Shown here piece by piece: positions 35,785 through 47,179 of a stretch of 64,000 nucleotides of DNA (within the stretch, counting starts at the first letter, position 1; each line of letters starts with the position of its first letter). Made by a program: the position numbers and the translations under genes. Under the pieces are notes generated by a model that saw nothing but the letters and a program-made list of their open reading frames with translations, did no database searches and was not told the origin of the DNA. Source of the stretch: Nepenthes gracilis (lineage: Eukaryota; Streptophyta; Magnoliopsida; Caryophyllales; Nepenthaceae); NCBI GenBank assembly GCA_033239525.1, contig BSYO01000009.1:15769299-15833298 (forward strand). The letters run 5' to 3'.

Positions 35785-37050
35785 ATGGATGACCTGCCTG
35801 TACCATTACTTGAAGTAGCGCTTGAACTGGATCACGTTCCATGTCCGTGGAACCAACTTACCATTCTAGGTTCGGAGTTATATTCTTCGTTCTGCAGGAT
35901 AGCTGAGACTAGAAAAGGATCTTCCCAATTTGGGAAAAACTTATTCTGGTTGGTGGTCTTGCCCATAGCCTCGATGCTTTGCAAGACCAAATCTCCAACT
36001 TCGAATTGCCGCACTTTTACCTTTTTGTTGTAATAGAGGGTAACTCTTGGTTAGTAGGCCGTTTGTTCGTATTTTGTCAGCGTCGTGGGCTTCTTCCAAC
36101 AAGTCTAGGTGTTCCATAATTTTCTAGGAGTTACCTTGTGGGTCGAAGGACTCGACCTTGAGACTTAGAAGTCTGATATCAACCGAAATTATCACTTTAA
36201 TCCCATAGCAGAGACTGAAGGGAGTCTCGCGTGTTGGTTCCTTTGGAGTCGTCTGGTAAGACCATAGGACAGAGGGTAACTCGTTGACCCAGGAGCTTCC
36301 TGCGTCCTCCAGCTTGGTTTTCAAATCGTGGAGTAGCGTGCGATTTGTGACCTCTACCTATCCATTTGCTTGCGAGTACACTACCAAAATGTGAACCAAT
36401 CTGATACCTAAACTGGTGCAATACTTGGTACAGCGTTTTCTTGAAAATTGGGTTCCATTGTTGGTCACGATGACCTTGAGAACGTCAAATCTGCTAACTT
36501 GCTCCGGCAGATGAATTCTAGGGCGTTGTGCTCGGTGATCTTGGCCAGCAAGGCAACTTCAACTCACTTGGTGAAGTAGTCGATGCCTGCGATGATGAAC
36601 TTTCTTTGCCCTATCTCGATGGGAACTAGGCGAAGAGTATCGAGCCTCCATTGTGCGAAAGGCCAAGGAATTTGAAGAGATCGCAACGCGGTGGGTGGCT
36701 AGTGGTGAAAATTACTGTGGAGTTGGCAATTCTCACACTTCTTTACAAACTAAAGGGCGTCCTTATTCTTTGTTGGCCAAAAATATCCCTAGCGCATGAT
36801 CTTGAATGCTAAGTTTTTGTTGCCGATGTGTGATCCGCATATCCCAAGGTGGATTTCACTCAAGGCATAGTCAGCTTCCTTGGGAGTTAGGCACCAGAGG
36901 TATGGAGTCGAGTAACCACGGTGATATAACCGTCCATCGGCCACGGTGTACCAACCGGCCGTCTTCTTGATCTGCTTGGCTTCGTCTACATTTTCTGGCA
37001 GTGCTCCGTCCATCAAGTATTTCTGATAAGGCGTCATCCAACTTTTCAAG
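35785..37050 (-). pseudogene. Tat integrase
   Basis: Minus-strand reading from 37049: the zinc-binding region (WYTVADGRLYHRGYSTPYLW, EADYALSEIHLGICGSHIG, and later CENCQLH), then WPFAQWRLDTLRLVP and IIAGIDYFTKWVEVALLA-like core with a stop in place of one W, then HARLPSVSAMGLK-like and RQFEVGDLVLQSIEAMGK (36014) from the C-terminal domain. It integrates cDNA in intact relatives. Stops and shifts make this copy inactive. Confidence 0.85.
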
Positions 37051-37058
37051 TTTGAGAT

Positions 37059-37640
37059 TTACATCGCTTCCGGTTCCTCAATGCTGGGAGTGCTCAGGTC
37101 TTCCCGCATGTCCCTCAAGTACCGCTTTGGGATTTCATCCGCCGTTGCTTTGGCAAGTTGGTCGGTCCTCCAGTTTTCAGTTCTAGGAACGTGGACCAGG
37201 TTTAACTGATCAAATCTCTGGATGGTGTCCGTCGCCTTAGCCAAGTATTTGGCAACGTGAGGGTTGCACTCCTCGAAATTTTCATTAACCTGGTTTACGA
37301 CCAACTCTGAGTCGCTGTAGACGATTAGTCATCTAGTTAAATACTCTTTGGCTAGTCTTAACCCAACTAATAGGACTTTGTACTTCACAATATTGTTGGT
37401 GGTCAGGAAGTCGACTCTAAGGGAGTACTTCACCTCAAACTCGTCCAGGGTCTTTAGGACCACTCCGGCATTGCTGTTTGAGTTTGTAGACGATTCGTCT
37501 ACGTTAAAAACCCATTCTAACTCTTCCCTGTATTGTTCTGTGTCCTCAGTGGGGTGTTCATCGAAACTTGATATCGTGGTCTCGACAATGAAGTCGGTCA
37601 GAGCCTACCATTTGATGGCTAGTCTAGCCAGAATTTAATG
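37059..37640 (-). pseudogene. Second (Tat-specific) RNase H domain
   Basis: Minus-strand reading: WVFNVDESSTNSNSNAGVV near 37510, NNIVKYKVLLVGLRLAKEY near 37390, then YSDSELVVNQVNENFEE (37320) and RFDQLNLVHVPRTENWRTDQ. Two RNase H domains in one pol are a mark of the Tat lineage. A stop at 37330 interrupts it. Confidence 0.8.
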
Positions 37641-38390
37641 TCAAACTCTCCCAACTCAATATCCTACTTAACTAGCCATTCGAAAACGTCGGGTTTCTGG
37701 ATAATGCTCTTCAGTGGCTAGTCTATCAGAACAACCATTCGATGAGCTTGGAAATAAGACATCATCTTCCGGTCGGAGAAGACAAGCACCAAAGCTAACT
37801 TCTCTGCCCGTGGGTAACATGTCTCTGCGCCGGTCAACATCTTGCTCACATAGTAGATCGGCCGCTGAAAGTAGGATTCTTGGCATATGATGACAGAGCT
37901 AAGAGCCATCTCTGACACTGTCAGGTAAATGTACAACTCATCCCCGTCCTTAGGTGACGTTTGCAACGGTAGACTAGCCAGGTACTACTTCAATTCATCG
38001 AAAGCTGCCTAGAATTCCGCAGTCCACTGGAATCCATTCACTTTTGTCCCCCTCATAGTTTTAAAGAAAGGTTGGTACTTATCCCCTGACTTTGCCTAGA
38101 AGTGGGACAAGGCTGCCAGTCATCCGATTAGCCTCAAATATCTTTGACATTCCGTGGCAGAGTCACGTCCGTGAGGGCCTTGATCTTCTTCGGGTTTTCC
38201 TTGACCTCTCGTTGAGAGACGATGAAACCTAAGAACGTCCCCGAGGATACTCTGAAGACACACTTCGAAGGGTTCAACTTCATTTGGTGTGCGTGAAATA
38301 CCTCAAAGGACTCAACCAGATCGTGAATATGTTCACTAGTGGTCTTGTCACTCCTAAGACTACCGGCAACCTCCACGAACCCGGAAAGGT
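37641..38390 (-). pseudogene. Tat reverse transcriptase C-terminus and first RNase H
   Basis: Minus-strand reading: HIHDLVESFEVFHAHQMKLN and PSKCVFRVSSGTFLGFIVSQ (38330-38210), the RT thumb region; then RNase H pieces ELYIYLTVSEMALSSVIICQ (37950) and YYVSKMLTGAETCYPRAEK (37860). The catalytic YVDD part of RT would lie beyond 38390 and is missing. Confidence 0.85.
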
Positions 38391-38934
38391 CCTAGGCAGA
38401 ATCAATGGACAAGCCATTGCCCGATCCTTCAGTTGCGAGCTGCCTCGCTAGAGCGAAGAGCATAGCCCACGGACACAGCATGGCCTGTCCGAGGACGCCA
38501 TGCTGGGGGCTTCCCCTCCAACTTCCGGACCTCTCGTGTCCAACCGAATACGTTGCGTAGAGGGCTCCAGCCTCTAACTCCTAAACCAACAAAGCGGGCA
38601 AATACCTATAGAAGATTTGGTGGCCTAACAACCTCGAGGCCTAAACAATCACGAGCGGCAAGGCGTAGTGGCAGCCAGAAGGCAAGCCAAGCTATGAAGC
38701 ACAGGTGAAGGCCCAAAGCGGCATGATCCACGCCACTCCAAATGTCCCCAGGAGGCGCTAACCTCAAATCCTATAGACTCGGTGAGGCAAACCTGACCTT
38801 TTAGAGAGTAGAAGCTGCAAATGCGAGATGCTAGCTCGAGCAGCCGTTCCCTTATTCATAGGCCATCCTCGGCCTTGACAATTTTCCCGAGTAAGGCACA
38901 CTAGTTAGTAGGCTGATCCCGCTGCAACGCCTCT

Positions 38935-39030
38935 CGTTGACTTGTTGCATGGCAACAGATCATGTAAAAGTTATGGAAACACTTGCAATGGGGGCTCGAC
39001 GTACTCGACCCACCACCCATTGCATCGCAA
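38935..39030 (+). pseudogene. Integrase scrap of Tat relative
   Basis: LLHGNRSCKSYGNTC followed by a frame with QWGLDVLDP-like sequence (CAATGGGGGCTCGACGTACT at 38987) corresponds to 45120-45310 (CAGTGGGGGCTCAACATCTT). Only about 100 bp remain. Confidence 0.6.
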
Positions 39031-39456
39031 AAAACATCATCCTGCCAAGCGCTACATCGGTCCGAGTCACTCGAGGCAGTGTCAGTCGACAATGGGATCT
39101 GAACCACTGGCCAACAGGCTACCTAACCAATTTATGGCAAAGACCAAATCCCACAAAGCATAGGGGCCATAGGCCAGGTTGCCTACCAAAGTGCCCCAAC
39201 AACCCTCCGAAGTGGTGCATGCCAGCTGTGCCCTCAGGGCGGTGAGCCGGTCACAAGAACACCACTTACATGTTGATGATTCCATGCCAAATTCAGGTAA
39301 GTCTTGTATACACCGTACCACTTGCTTGAATCATATTTTCGTTAATAGGACAGTAATATTATCTACTCGTACGAGTGATTACATAACACTACATAAAATC
39401 ATGCGACCTAAATTGCCCCTAAGTCAGACAAATTTTTACTCGATCGTAGTTAAACC

Positions 39457-39690
39457 TTGATCATTTAGGCGGCTCGTAGGCGGTCGAATTAAATCCTAGT
39501 CATTCAGGCAGCCCATAAGCAGTAGAATTAAACATTAATCATCCAAGCGGCCTATAAGCGGTCGAATTAAACCCTAGTCATCCAGGCGGCCCGTAAGTGG
39601 TTGAATTAAACCATGATCATCTAGGCGACCTACTAGCAGTCGAATTAAATCTCAATCCCGTCATCGAGAGGCCCGTGTGCAATCGAACTC
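39457..39690 (+). repeat. Minisatellite, 39-40 bp x 5-6
   Basis: Units like TAGTCATCCAGGCGGCCCGT plus AAGTGGTTGAATTAAACCA; the same family as 35436-35617 in opposite orientation. Confidence 0.93.
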
Positions 39691-40429
39691 AAAACCTTAG
39701 GGGACTTTTCAGCATGCGTGTGGCGACCTCCTCCCAAAGCAAAGAACACTATTAGTTAACGACGGTCGACGGACTAAGACAAGACGCATGAAAGCTACAA
39801 CGTTCTCAAATAGGACCAAGTATTGACAGTACATGCGAATGACAGCTTAGGCTAGCAAAAGCCTAATAACGATAGCCTTAAAACTTAGCCGGCAACCACA
39901 TCTTTCAGCGCCACGACCTTCTCTTGGCAAGGGCGAGCGCGGCGAACCAAACGTATTCATTAGAGCTAGGATGCTTAGAAGAAAATCGCGTCTCCTCAGG
40001 GCCACAACTTCCCTTCATGGGAATGATCGAAATTCGACGCAAGTCATTCCCAATAGTCCTGACACTCCACTAGAAAGCAAAGCAGCATCCTCGAAGAGGG
40101 AGTCACTGAGATTAGGATCCCAAGCTTGGCTGTGGTCACGGTATTGACCAATTTGCTTGACCCGAGAACCAAAGGGCCCCTAGTTCCAGCAACTGAGCTT
40201 TCTAGAGGTTCCTCACTCCAAGTCCCGTTGGCTGACTCGCCAATAGCAATGCACGACGAGAAGAACCCTTCGAGGGAATGCAAGGTGCATCCTATTGCCA
40301 TAGCTTAAACGATCAGCTATATTAAGGCAAGTCACCTCCTGACCTCTCGAAGCGCGTCCTTACAATGAATAGATCTAATCTTGAGCTTGAGATCTTCCCT
40401 CTGTGCGCTCCTGGATCTTGCCTAAGACT
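39691..40429 (+). other. Tat spacer homologous to 46380-46900
   Basis: AACCTTAGGGGACTTTTCAGCAT at 39694 (in part) pairs with AACCTTAAGGGGCTTTTCAGC at 46450. No gene seen. Confidence 0.55.
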
Positions 40430-40760
40430 CAGACAACTTGTGGTCAAATCTAGTCAACAAAGATTTTCTGCTCCACACTGCTCTATGAATTCAAGCACTT
40501 CGCTAGTCAATGGATCCGGTCAACCAGCATTTTCGTCTCCACTCTGGTCTCTGGATTCGAGCACTTCGCAGGTCAACAAATCCAATCAACAAAATTTTTT
40601 GGCTCCGCATTGCTCTCCGGATTTGAGCACTTCGCCGGTCAACGGATCCGATCAACCAACATTCCTGCTCTACTCTCCGGATTCCAGTGCTTTGGTCAGC
40701 AAAACCGGTCAACCATATTTTCAACTCTGTTTCGCTCTTTAGGTCAAGAAATGTGGTCAA
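40430..40760 (+). repeat. Minisatellite, about 66 bp x 5
   Basis: Units contain GGTCAACGGATCCGATCAAC and a CTCTCCGGATTTGAGCACTT block. Related by reverse complement to the 56-bp array at 32560-32940. Confidence 0.9.
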
Positions 40761-40977
40761 TCAAGTTGGTCAACCATCAATTCGGTTCCATCCTCTCTCC
40801 AGAGTCAAGCATTCTGATCAATGAATCAGGTCAATGGCCTCCCCTTTTTTCTCTGACCAGGCCAAGAATAGTGAAAAAGAGAATCCAGGTCAGACTTGAG
40901 GGGACAACATGACCAATCTCGTCCCATCATAAACATGTCGGAGGCCGAAAAATCAGTCCACCGGCATGGGGGGCAAG

Positions 40978-42480
40978 TGAGGGTCTAGCAACCATGGGCC
41001 CAAGGGGACAAGCCCCACAGCAGGCCCGCAATCCAACATAATGTTTTCAAAATGAAGAGTCCCACATTACTCCAGCAAGAATACTGCATTTGCAAGCCAC
41101 GCTATAAACTCAGGCACCCTTAAACTTGGAAGGACAAGCTCTAAAAGCTTCAAAGAGTTCCACAATGCTCCAAATGGTTTGACATTCCTAGGAAAAGGGC
41201 CTATCCTTCGTTGAGGAGTTGGCCTCCGCCCAGGAGCGAGGAGCCCTCCATCCTAGGATGACTCTATTATAGCCCTCCGTCCCAAGAGCCTTCCGTCCCG
41301 AAGCCAAGAGCCGGAGCCCTCCGTCTTAGGAGCTCTCCGTCCCAAGAGCCCTCCACCCTAGGAGCCCCCCGTCCCGAAGCCAGGGGCCCTCCATCCCAAG
41401 AGCTATCTATCCCAAAGCCAGGAGCTCTCCGTCCTAAGAGCCCTCGGTCCCAGGAGCTCTCCATCCCAAGAGCCCTCCGTCCCAGGAGCCCTTCATCCCA
41501 GAAGCACTCCATCCCGGAGCCAGGAAACCTCCATCCTAGGAGACCTCCGTTCCAGGAACCTTCCGTCCTGGAGCCACAAGCCCTCCATCCCAGAGCCAGG
41601 AGCACTCCATCTCAAAGTCAGGAGCCTTTCGTCCAAAGAGACCTCCGTTCCAGAGCTAAGAGCCCTCCGTACTAGGAGCACTCCATTCCATGAGCCCTCT
41701 ATCCTAGGAGCCCTCAGTTCTATGAGCTCTCCATCCTGGAGCCAAAAACCCTCTATACAAGGAGCATTCTGTTCTGGAGCCAGGAGCCCTCTGTCCCAAG
41801 ATCCTTCCATCCTGGAGCCATGAGCCATCCATCTCGGAGCCAGGAGCATTCCATCTCGGAGTCAGGAGCCTTCCGTCCTAGGAGCCCTCTGTCCCGAAAC
41901 CACGAGACCTTCGTCCCAGAGACAGGAGTCGTCCTAGGAGCCTTCCGTCTCGGAACCAGGACCCCCCCGACTGGAGTAAGGAGCACTCCGTCTTGGAGTC
42001 ACTAGCCCTCCGTTTTGGAGCCATGAGCCATCTGTCCTGGAGTCAGGAGCTCACTGTTCAAGAGTCAACTCTTCGCTCAGATAACAAGAATGTTTACCCA
42101 CCAGTGTAGTTTAGTCCTTCTTCGCTAAGCCGTCCTTCTACCGGGTACATCTCTAAGCCGCCCTCCACGGACGTACCTCTAAGTTGACCATCTGTAGGGC
42201 ACACTTTTAAGCCGCCTCTCTACTGAGTGCACCTCTAAGCCGCCCATTAGCCCGCGCATTCAAACACTCCACCGCTATAGGCACATATGCATTCATCACA
42301 TCCTCATAGCATCTTTTTATTTTCTGAGAAGGATTTTTGAATCTAGTGTCGAAGAATATATGGTGGAAATAATTTCTACCGTCCTTTGACCTCTTATTTG
42401 TAATTTGTGGTGTGTAGGTTTCAGGTTAATAGCGACGAAGATCGGACCTGCTCCTGTTTGACCCGCAGCGAAAGAATGGA
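40978..42480 (+). repeat. 3' LTR of the forward Tat relative
   Basis: Begins TGAGGGTCTAGCAACC right after the polypurine tract CATGGGGGGCAAG. It has a TATA box in CACGCTATAAACTCAGG near 41099. Its last 400 bp match 1-1440 and 50745-51300. The right end is uncertain. Confidence 0.65.
41225..42060 (+). repeat. Minisatellite, about 20 bp x 40
   Basis: Degenerate units such as AGGAGCCCTCCGTCCC. It lies about 120 bp downstream of the LTR TATA box, so it would be in the transcribed leader. Long G/W/L-rich open frames on the minus strand here are repeat artefacts. Confidence 0.93.
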
Positions 42481-42780
42481 AAGTTTCTTAATCCGTATCA
42501 CAACTCGAAAACCAAGAATGTATTACTAGTAATATTATAATATGAGTGTAATGATCTGATTTATACGTAAGCTTACCATCATTTTATGACAAATTTAGAA
42601 CAATAAAAATAATAAATAAACAAATCCGTTTTTTCCAGACAGGAAAAAAACAAAACACAAAAAAAGAGATACAAGAATGAAAAAAAGCTACTCCGACTCG
42701 GCACAAACGGATGGGGGCAACCCCGTAGATCTCCCAACGGCTCCTAATTATTTTAAAATTATAATTAAAAATTATAATTA
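42481..42780. other. Unassigned sequence
   Basis: No gene or repeat boundary recognised between the Tat LTR and the AT-rich Copia LTR region. Confidence 0.4.
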
Positions 42781-44180
42781 TTACAATGTTACATAATATT
42801 TTAAAATTATATAATATATATATTTAAAATTAGAGAATCGATATTTTTTAATTTAGACTATATATATATATATATTCTTCTAAATTGGAGAATTTATATC
42901 TTTTTATTTTAAATTATTTCTAATTATTTCAATTTTAAAAATTTAATGACCATTATTTTATATAATTAAAAATTGTGATTATTAAGCTATTATATAATAT
43001 CTTAATATTATATAATATATCTTTCTAAATTAAAGAATTAATATCCTCTAATTTAGGTTATCTACATATATATTTAAAATATATATATATATATAATATC
43101 ATTTTTAAATTAGAGAATTCATTTTTTTTATTTTAAATTATTTGTGTAATTGTTATAACTATTATTTTTCTATTTAGTTTGTCTCATTATCATTTAAAAG
43201 GATGGCTTATTATATAGTTATATACATATAAAAATATAAAAACATTTTTTATTTCACTCATTATATGTTAATGTAGTATCAGAGTAAGGTTTATCAAAAC
43301 CTCCGTAATCCATTTTTGTTCTTCATGGTAACAATCAATTGTTAAGCAGCTTCATTGTAACAACTATTGTCTTCGATCTTAGGCACCACTATTATAGTAG
43401 GCGTTCCATCGCACCAGATTCATCCTCAACCCCAAGCCCACCTCCGTTGGTGCAGACCTTCCTCCTCGTCGATGACAATGGCTCTAGATGTCGTCATTAC
43501 CTCACTATTGTTACAAACCCTCATCGACATCGTTGTTCAACAGTACTTAAATCTAGGGAACAAGATAACTCAAAATGATGTGTTTTGAGGTGTCTTATGG
43601 TTCAAATGCAGCATTTGGGGTTCACCAAGAGAAATTTACCTTATTAAAAATGCAGAGTTGCTTCCTTATTTCATCAAAATGTGTTGTTTTGCTAATACGT
43701 TTGGCAATAGCTTTGGACTGGTCGAGCAACCTTATCGTCATGGTGCAATTCTAAGAAACAAGGCCTCACCAGTTGTGGGCCTCGCTAGTCATGGGCCTTG
43801 AGCAACAAGGTCCACTAGATATTTGCCGCCTATCGCCGTCGTTGCCAACATTTTCGACTTTTTTAAGGTGGATTTTTGGCAACCCTCTAATGATTTCTGA
43901 CATCTTTTTGATGGCTTTTTAATGCATTTTCAGTGAATTTTTCCACAATCCTCAAGCGATTTTTTCGACCTACTCATAAACTCAGCATTATTTTGTCCAC
44001 CTTAAGTGATATTATTTGCCTTATTAAAATTATTTTGGATAATATCAATTACAATTAATGGCCCAACTAATATATATTTTTTTTAATTAGCCGTAAACTT
44101 TGAGTTTGTCACAAAAACAAAAATAAAACCCATAGAAGTAAACAATGAAACACTAGAAGAATTTGACAAATTTCTAGAAA
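42781..44180 (+). mobile_element. Copia LTR end and leader fragment
   Basis: A decayed tRNA-Met primer site (TAGTATCAGAG, 43274-43284) follows an AT-rich LTR-like region. The leader at 43860-44150 (TTTTGGCAACCCTCTAATG, AAATTATTTTGGATAATATC, AAACCCATAGAA) is homologous to the reversed Copia leader at 25390-25690. No gag follows; the Tat element C begins at about 44190. Confidence 0.65.
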
Positions 44181-44243
44181 AATAGAAGGAAACATAGATT
44201 CAGGGCTGCATCATTAGTACCGTTTGTCGGAATGACTAAAAAG

Positions 44244-44540
44244 TCCAATCACAACAGAAAACATGGTCAGTATTAGGGCACAAACTGGTGCACCAGCCAG
44301 AGATGTCGTCTCCCATGGTAACGACCCCTCTATGAGTAGTCATGGGGACGAACGACCAACCCCTGATGTGCAAATGCTTGTTGCCCAGTTAGACACCATG
44401 TCCAAGCTACTCAAGACCATTTGTATCTATCTAGAAGTACAACTGTCGGAGGCTCAATCCTCCAACTTCCAGACCTCAGTATCCGGAAGGAGGAATCGGA
44501 GGAAGAGGCAGCCCACTTGAAGATCGAGCAACCTAACGAC
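44244..44540 (+). pseudogene. Tat gag N-terminus
   Basis: Short open part after the primer site, beginning near MVSIRAQTGAPARDVVSHGN and including VQMLVAQLDTMSKLLKTICI, a coiled N-terminal gag helix. An equivalent helix is seen at 14150. The rest of gag survives only as scraps at 44540-44830. Confidence 0.6.
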
Positions 44541-44869
44541 CTCGAGGCTCGAGCAGCCACAAGTAATAGGGTCCAGACACGATCGAAGGGATGACTGTGT
44601 CATGGAATGATGGATGAAAGCCCAGAGTGGCATAATCTATACTACTCCTGTGACGATCGGAGGCCCCTACCCAAGAAGATGCCTCATACAGTGCTAACAG
44701 ACACTCCGCTGACTTGAGAAGGTCACCGTTCGCGAGAGAGATTCGGTTGTAGCCACTCCCTCACAAGATCAAGATGTCAAACCTGGAGTCTTGCGATGGA
44801 AGATCCGATCTGATGGACCATCTAGATCACTTCCACAATCTGCCAGGCTTTCGAGACCTCAACAATGCC

Positions 44870-46080
44870 TAGCACAAAAAAAGACAGTAGGCTGGTGCAC
44901 TATCATGGATGCTAGATTGTACCGACATGATACTCAATCTCTTGCATGTGGTGTCTTATGCCAAAAGAAGTTGACTACATGCTAAGTGAGGTGCACCTTG
45001 GTTTCTATGGGTCACATGTCGACAATAAAAATCCAGCATTCATCATCATGCAGCAAGGAAACTACTAGCCAACAATGAAGAAAGATGCCACATAATTCGT
45101 ATAGAAATGCAAGAGCTACCTTGTTCATGGCAACATTCCACACCGATCGCACACAAAGATGCGAGCCTTACAATTGCTAAGATGCCACATAATTCGTATA
45201 GAAATGCAAGAGCTACCTTGTTCATGGCAACATTCCACACCGATCGCACACAAAGATGTGAGCCTTACAATTGCTATGGTCGTTCGTGCAGTGGGGGCTC
45301 AACATCTTTGACCCATTGCCCATCCCGTCTGGGTAGAGAAAATTCATCATCATCAGTATCGACTACTTCATGAAATTGGTAGAAGCTATTCCATTAGCAG
45401 AGATCATTGAGCAGAATGCCGTAGAATTTGTTCAATAGAGTATCGTATGTAGAATTCGAATTCCTAGGGTCATAGCCACTGACAACGGAATCAAATTCAT
45501 TGGCAAATGCTTCACCAAATATAGTACGAGTTTGGAAATCCGATTGGTTCACATTTCCATTGCCTACCCTCAGGCAAATGACCAAGTGGAAGTCACGAAC
45601 CAAACATTGCTACACTGGTTGAAAACAAAACTTGAGGACGTAGGGGGTTCCTAGGCAGACAATCAACCTTTTATGTTGTGGTCCTGCTTGGCGGCATTGA
45701 GGGAACTTACATGTGAAACGCCCTTTAATTTATGCTATAGAACTAAAGCAGTCATCTCGGTGAAGATCAGTCTGCTCGACCCCCAACTAGAAAGTTTTGA
45801 GCCACTAAGTAATTTCCAACAACTCATCGAGCACTCAATCTACTCGAAAAAGTCCAAGATGCAACGAGCTTGCGCATAGCAGCTTATCAACAGCTGGTTA
45901 TTCGATACTGCAATGAGAAGATGAAAGCACACTAGTTTGAGGTGAGAGGCCTAGTTCTTCAAAACATAGAGGCCACGGGCAAAACTACTAACAAGAACAA
46001 ACTACCTACTAGCCGAGAGGGACCGTTCCTAACCTCAACGATCCTCTGAAATGTGATGTACAAGCTACGCACTCATAATG
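44870..46080 (+). pseudogene. Tat integrase, broken
   Basis: Zinc-binding part (TVGWCTIMDARLYRHDTQSL at 44885), linker with VQWGLNIFDPLPIPSG across 45280-45330, core with ISIDYFMKLVEAIPLAEII (45350), RIRIPRVIATDNGIKFIGK (45450) and HISIAYPQANDQVEVTNQTL (45550), then CETPFNLCYRTKAVISVKIS (45715). The D and D of the DDE triad are visible in these blocks. A 97-bp tandem duplication and several stops break it. Confidence 0.85.
45082..45275 (+). repeat. 97-bp tandem duplication in integrase
   Basis: Copies at 45082-45178 and 45179-45275 differ at one base (GATGCGAG versus GATGTGAG). 97 is not a multiple of three, so it shifts the frame. Confidence 0.95.
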
Positions 46081-46379
46081 AAATACCAGTCCTAAGGGCA
46101 TGAAACGCCACCCACCTCTAGAATCACTTTCAATAAATTGCCACCGAGCACGGGTACGATCTGCACCTATCATGCCAACTACTTGTATGATGCCAAGACA
46201 TTATAATTGGTAAAATAAGTCATTTATTTATCTTACATCTCATGTCCATTTGAATATTTATGTGCTTGCACAAGTTTTAAGATCTAAACTATCTCTAAGT
46301 CAGGTCAAATCATTCACCTATGAACCAACCTACTAAGAGTACAGTCAAAAATCTCAATTCTAACCACCAAGTGGCTTGA

Positions 46380-46900
46380 GTGAGGTCAAAAACTATGGCC
46401 CAGGGAGTTTGCAGACTAAAGTTGGACCTCCCAAAAAAAGCGGCCGCTAAAAACCTTAAGGGGCTTTTCAGCATTTGTGCGATAACTTTTTTCAATAGGA
46501 ATAAGTACCATCAGTCGATGATGATCGGGTACCATGGCCTGAGGAGCTTGTAGACTAAAGTTGGACCTGCCCAAATGAGCGGCCATTACCATACAATACC
46601 ATCGACAGACTAGAACCCAATGCATGAATGCGACAACTCCCTCTTATTGGGATGAGTACCATCAGTTATATGCTAACAACGGTCTAGATTTTGCCAAAAC
46701 TTGGTAACGATAGCAACAACACTTTGTTGGCAATCAAGTTTCTCAATACCATGACCTCCTCACAGGAACGAGTACAGCCGAACAAATACGCCCATCCAAG
46801 CATGGAAACGACGGCAATAACACTTAACCGACAAACAGTCTCCCCCAATACTGTGACATCCCTTCGCGGGAAATAGCACAAACATTTAGGGGCGATCAAC
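46380..46900 (+). repeat. Divergent repeats of about 140 bp
   Basis: GCAGACTAAAGTTGGACCT at 46411 and GTAGACTAAAGTTGGACCT at 46549 with flanking similarity; weaker copies follow to about 46900. It occupies the spacer between integrase and the antisense ORF. Confidence 0.7.
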
Positions 46901-47179
46901 CAAACTAGCAACAATAGTAGTAACGCCTAATCGACAAACAGAATTGGTGTTGGCTAAAGGTAAATTAACACAAACTCAAAGATATTAGCAACAATGATTA
47001 AAGTAATCTGGCTAATTCACTAAAGAATTTACATATGCATCGAGGAGAGTCCATCCAGAAATATAAAAATATTTCCTATGCCTATAACTCGGGTGGGTGA
47101 TGATCTTGAGGTTGAGGGCCCCGATAAGTGTGGCGTAGGCCCCCCTCCTATCTTTAGAAAGTCAACCAAGTCAGTTCAG
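46901..47179. other. Tat spacer, no gene
   Basis: Between the repeats and the 3' end of the antisense ORF. Nothing recognised. Confidence 0.4.

Larger units (their letters stand above)
31389..38390 (-). mobile_element. Tat-lineage Gypsy element with pol and antisense ORF, 5' end truncated
   Basis: In element orientation: RT and first RNase H, second RNase H, integrase, 39-bp tandem array, antisense ORF, 56-bp tandem array, polypurine tract (AGTATGGGAGTTAG) and 3' LTR (31389-32374). The 5' LTR, gag, protease and start of RT are absent; the homology stops near 38390 where a forward Tat relative begins. All coding parts carry stops. Confidence 0.85.
38391..42480 (+). mobile_element. Forward Tat relative, heavily deleted, with long 3' LTR
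   Basis: Homologous in order to 44190-51300: a gag end (CTCCAACTTCCGGACCTC at 38517 versus CTCCAACTTCCAGACCTC at 44460), an integrase scrap (38935-39025), a 39-bp array, a GC-rich spacer, a 66-bp array, a polypurine tract and the LTR. Most of pol and the antisense gene are gone. Confidence 0.7.

Noticed and set aside
41267..41986. Gly/Trp/Leu-rich minus-strand open frames
   Set aside because: By-product of the 20-bp LTR minisatellite.
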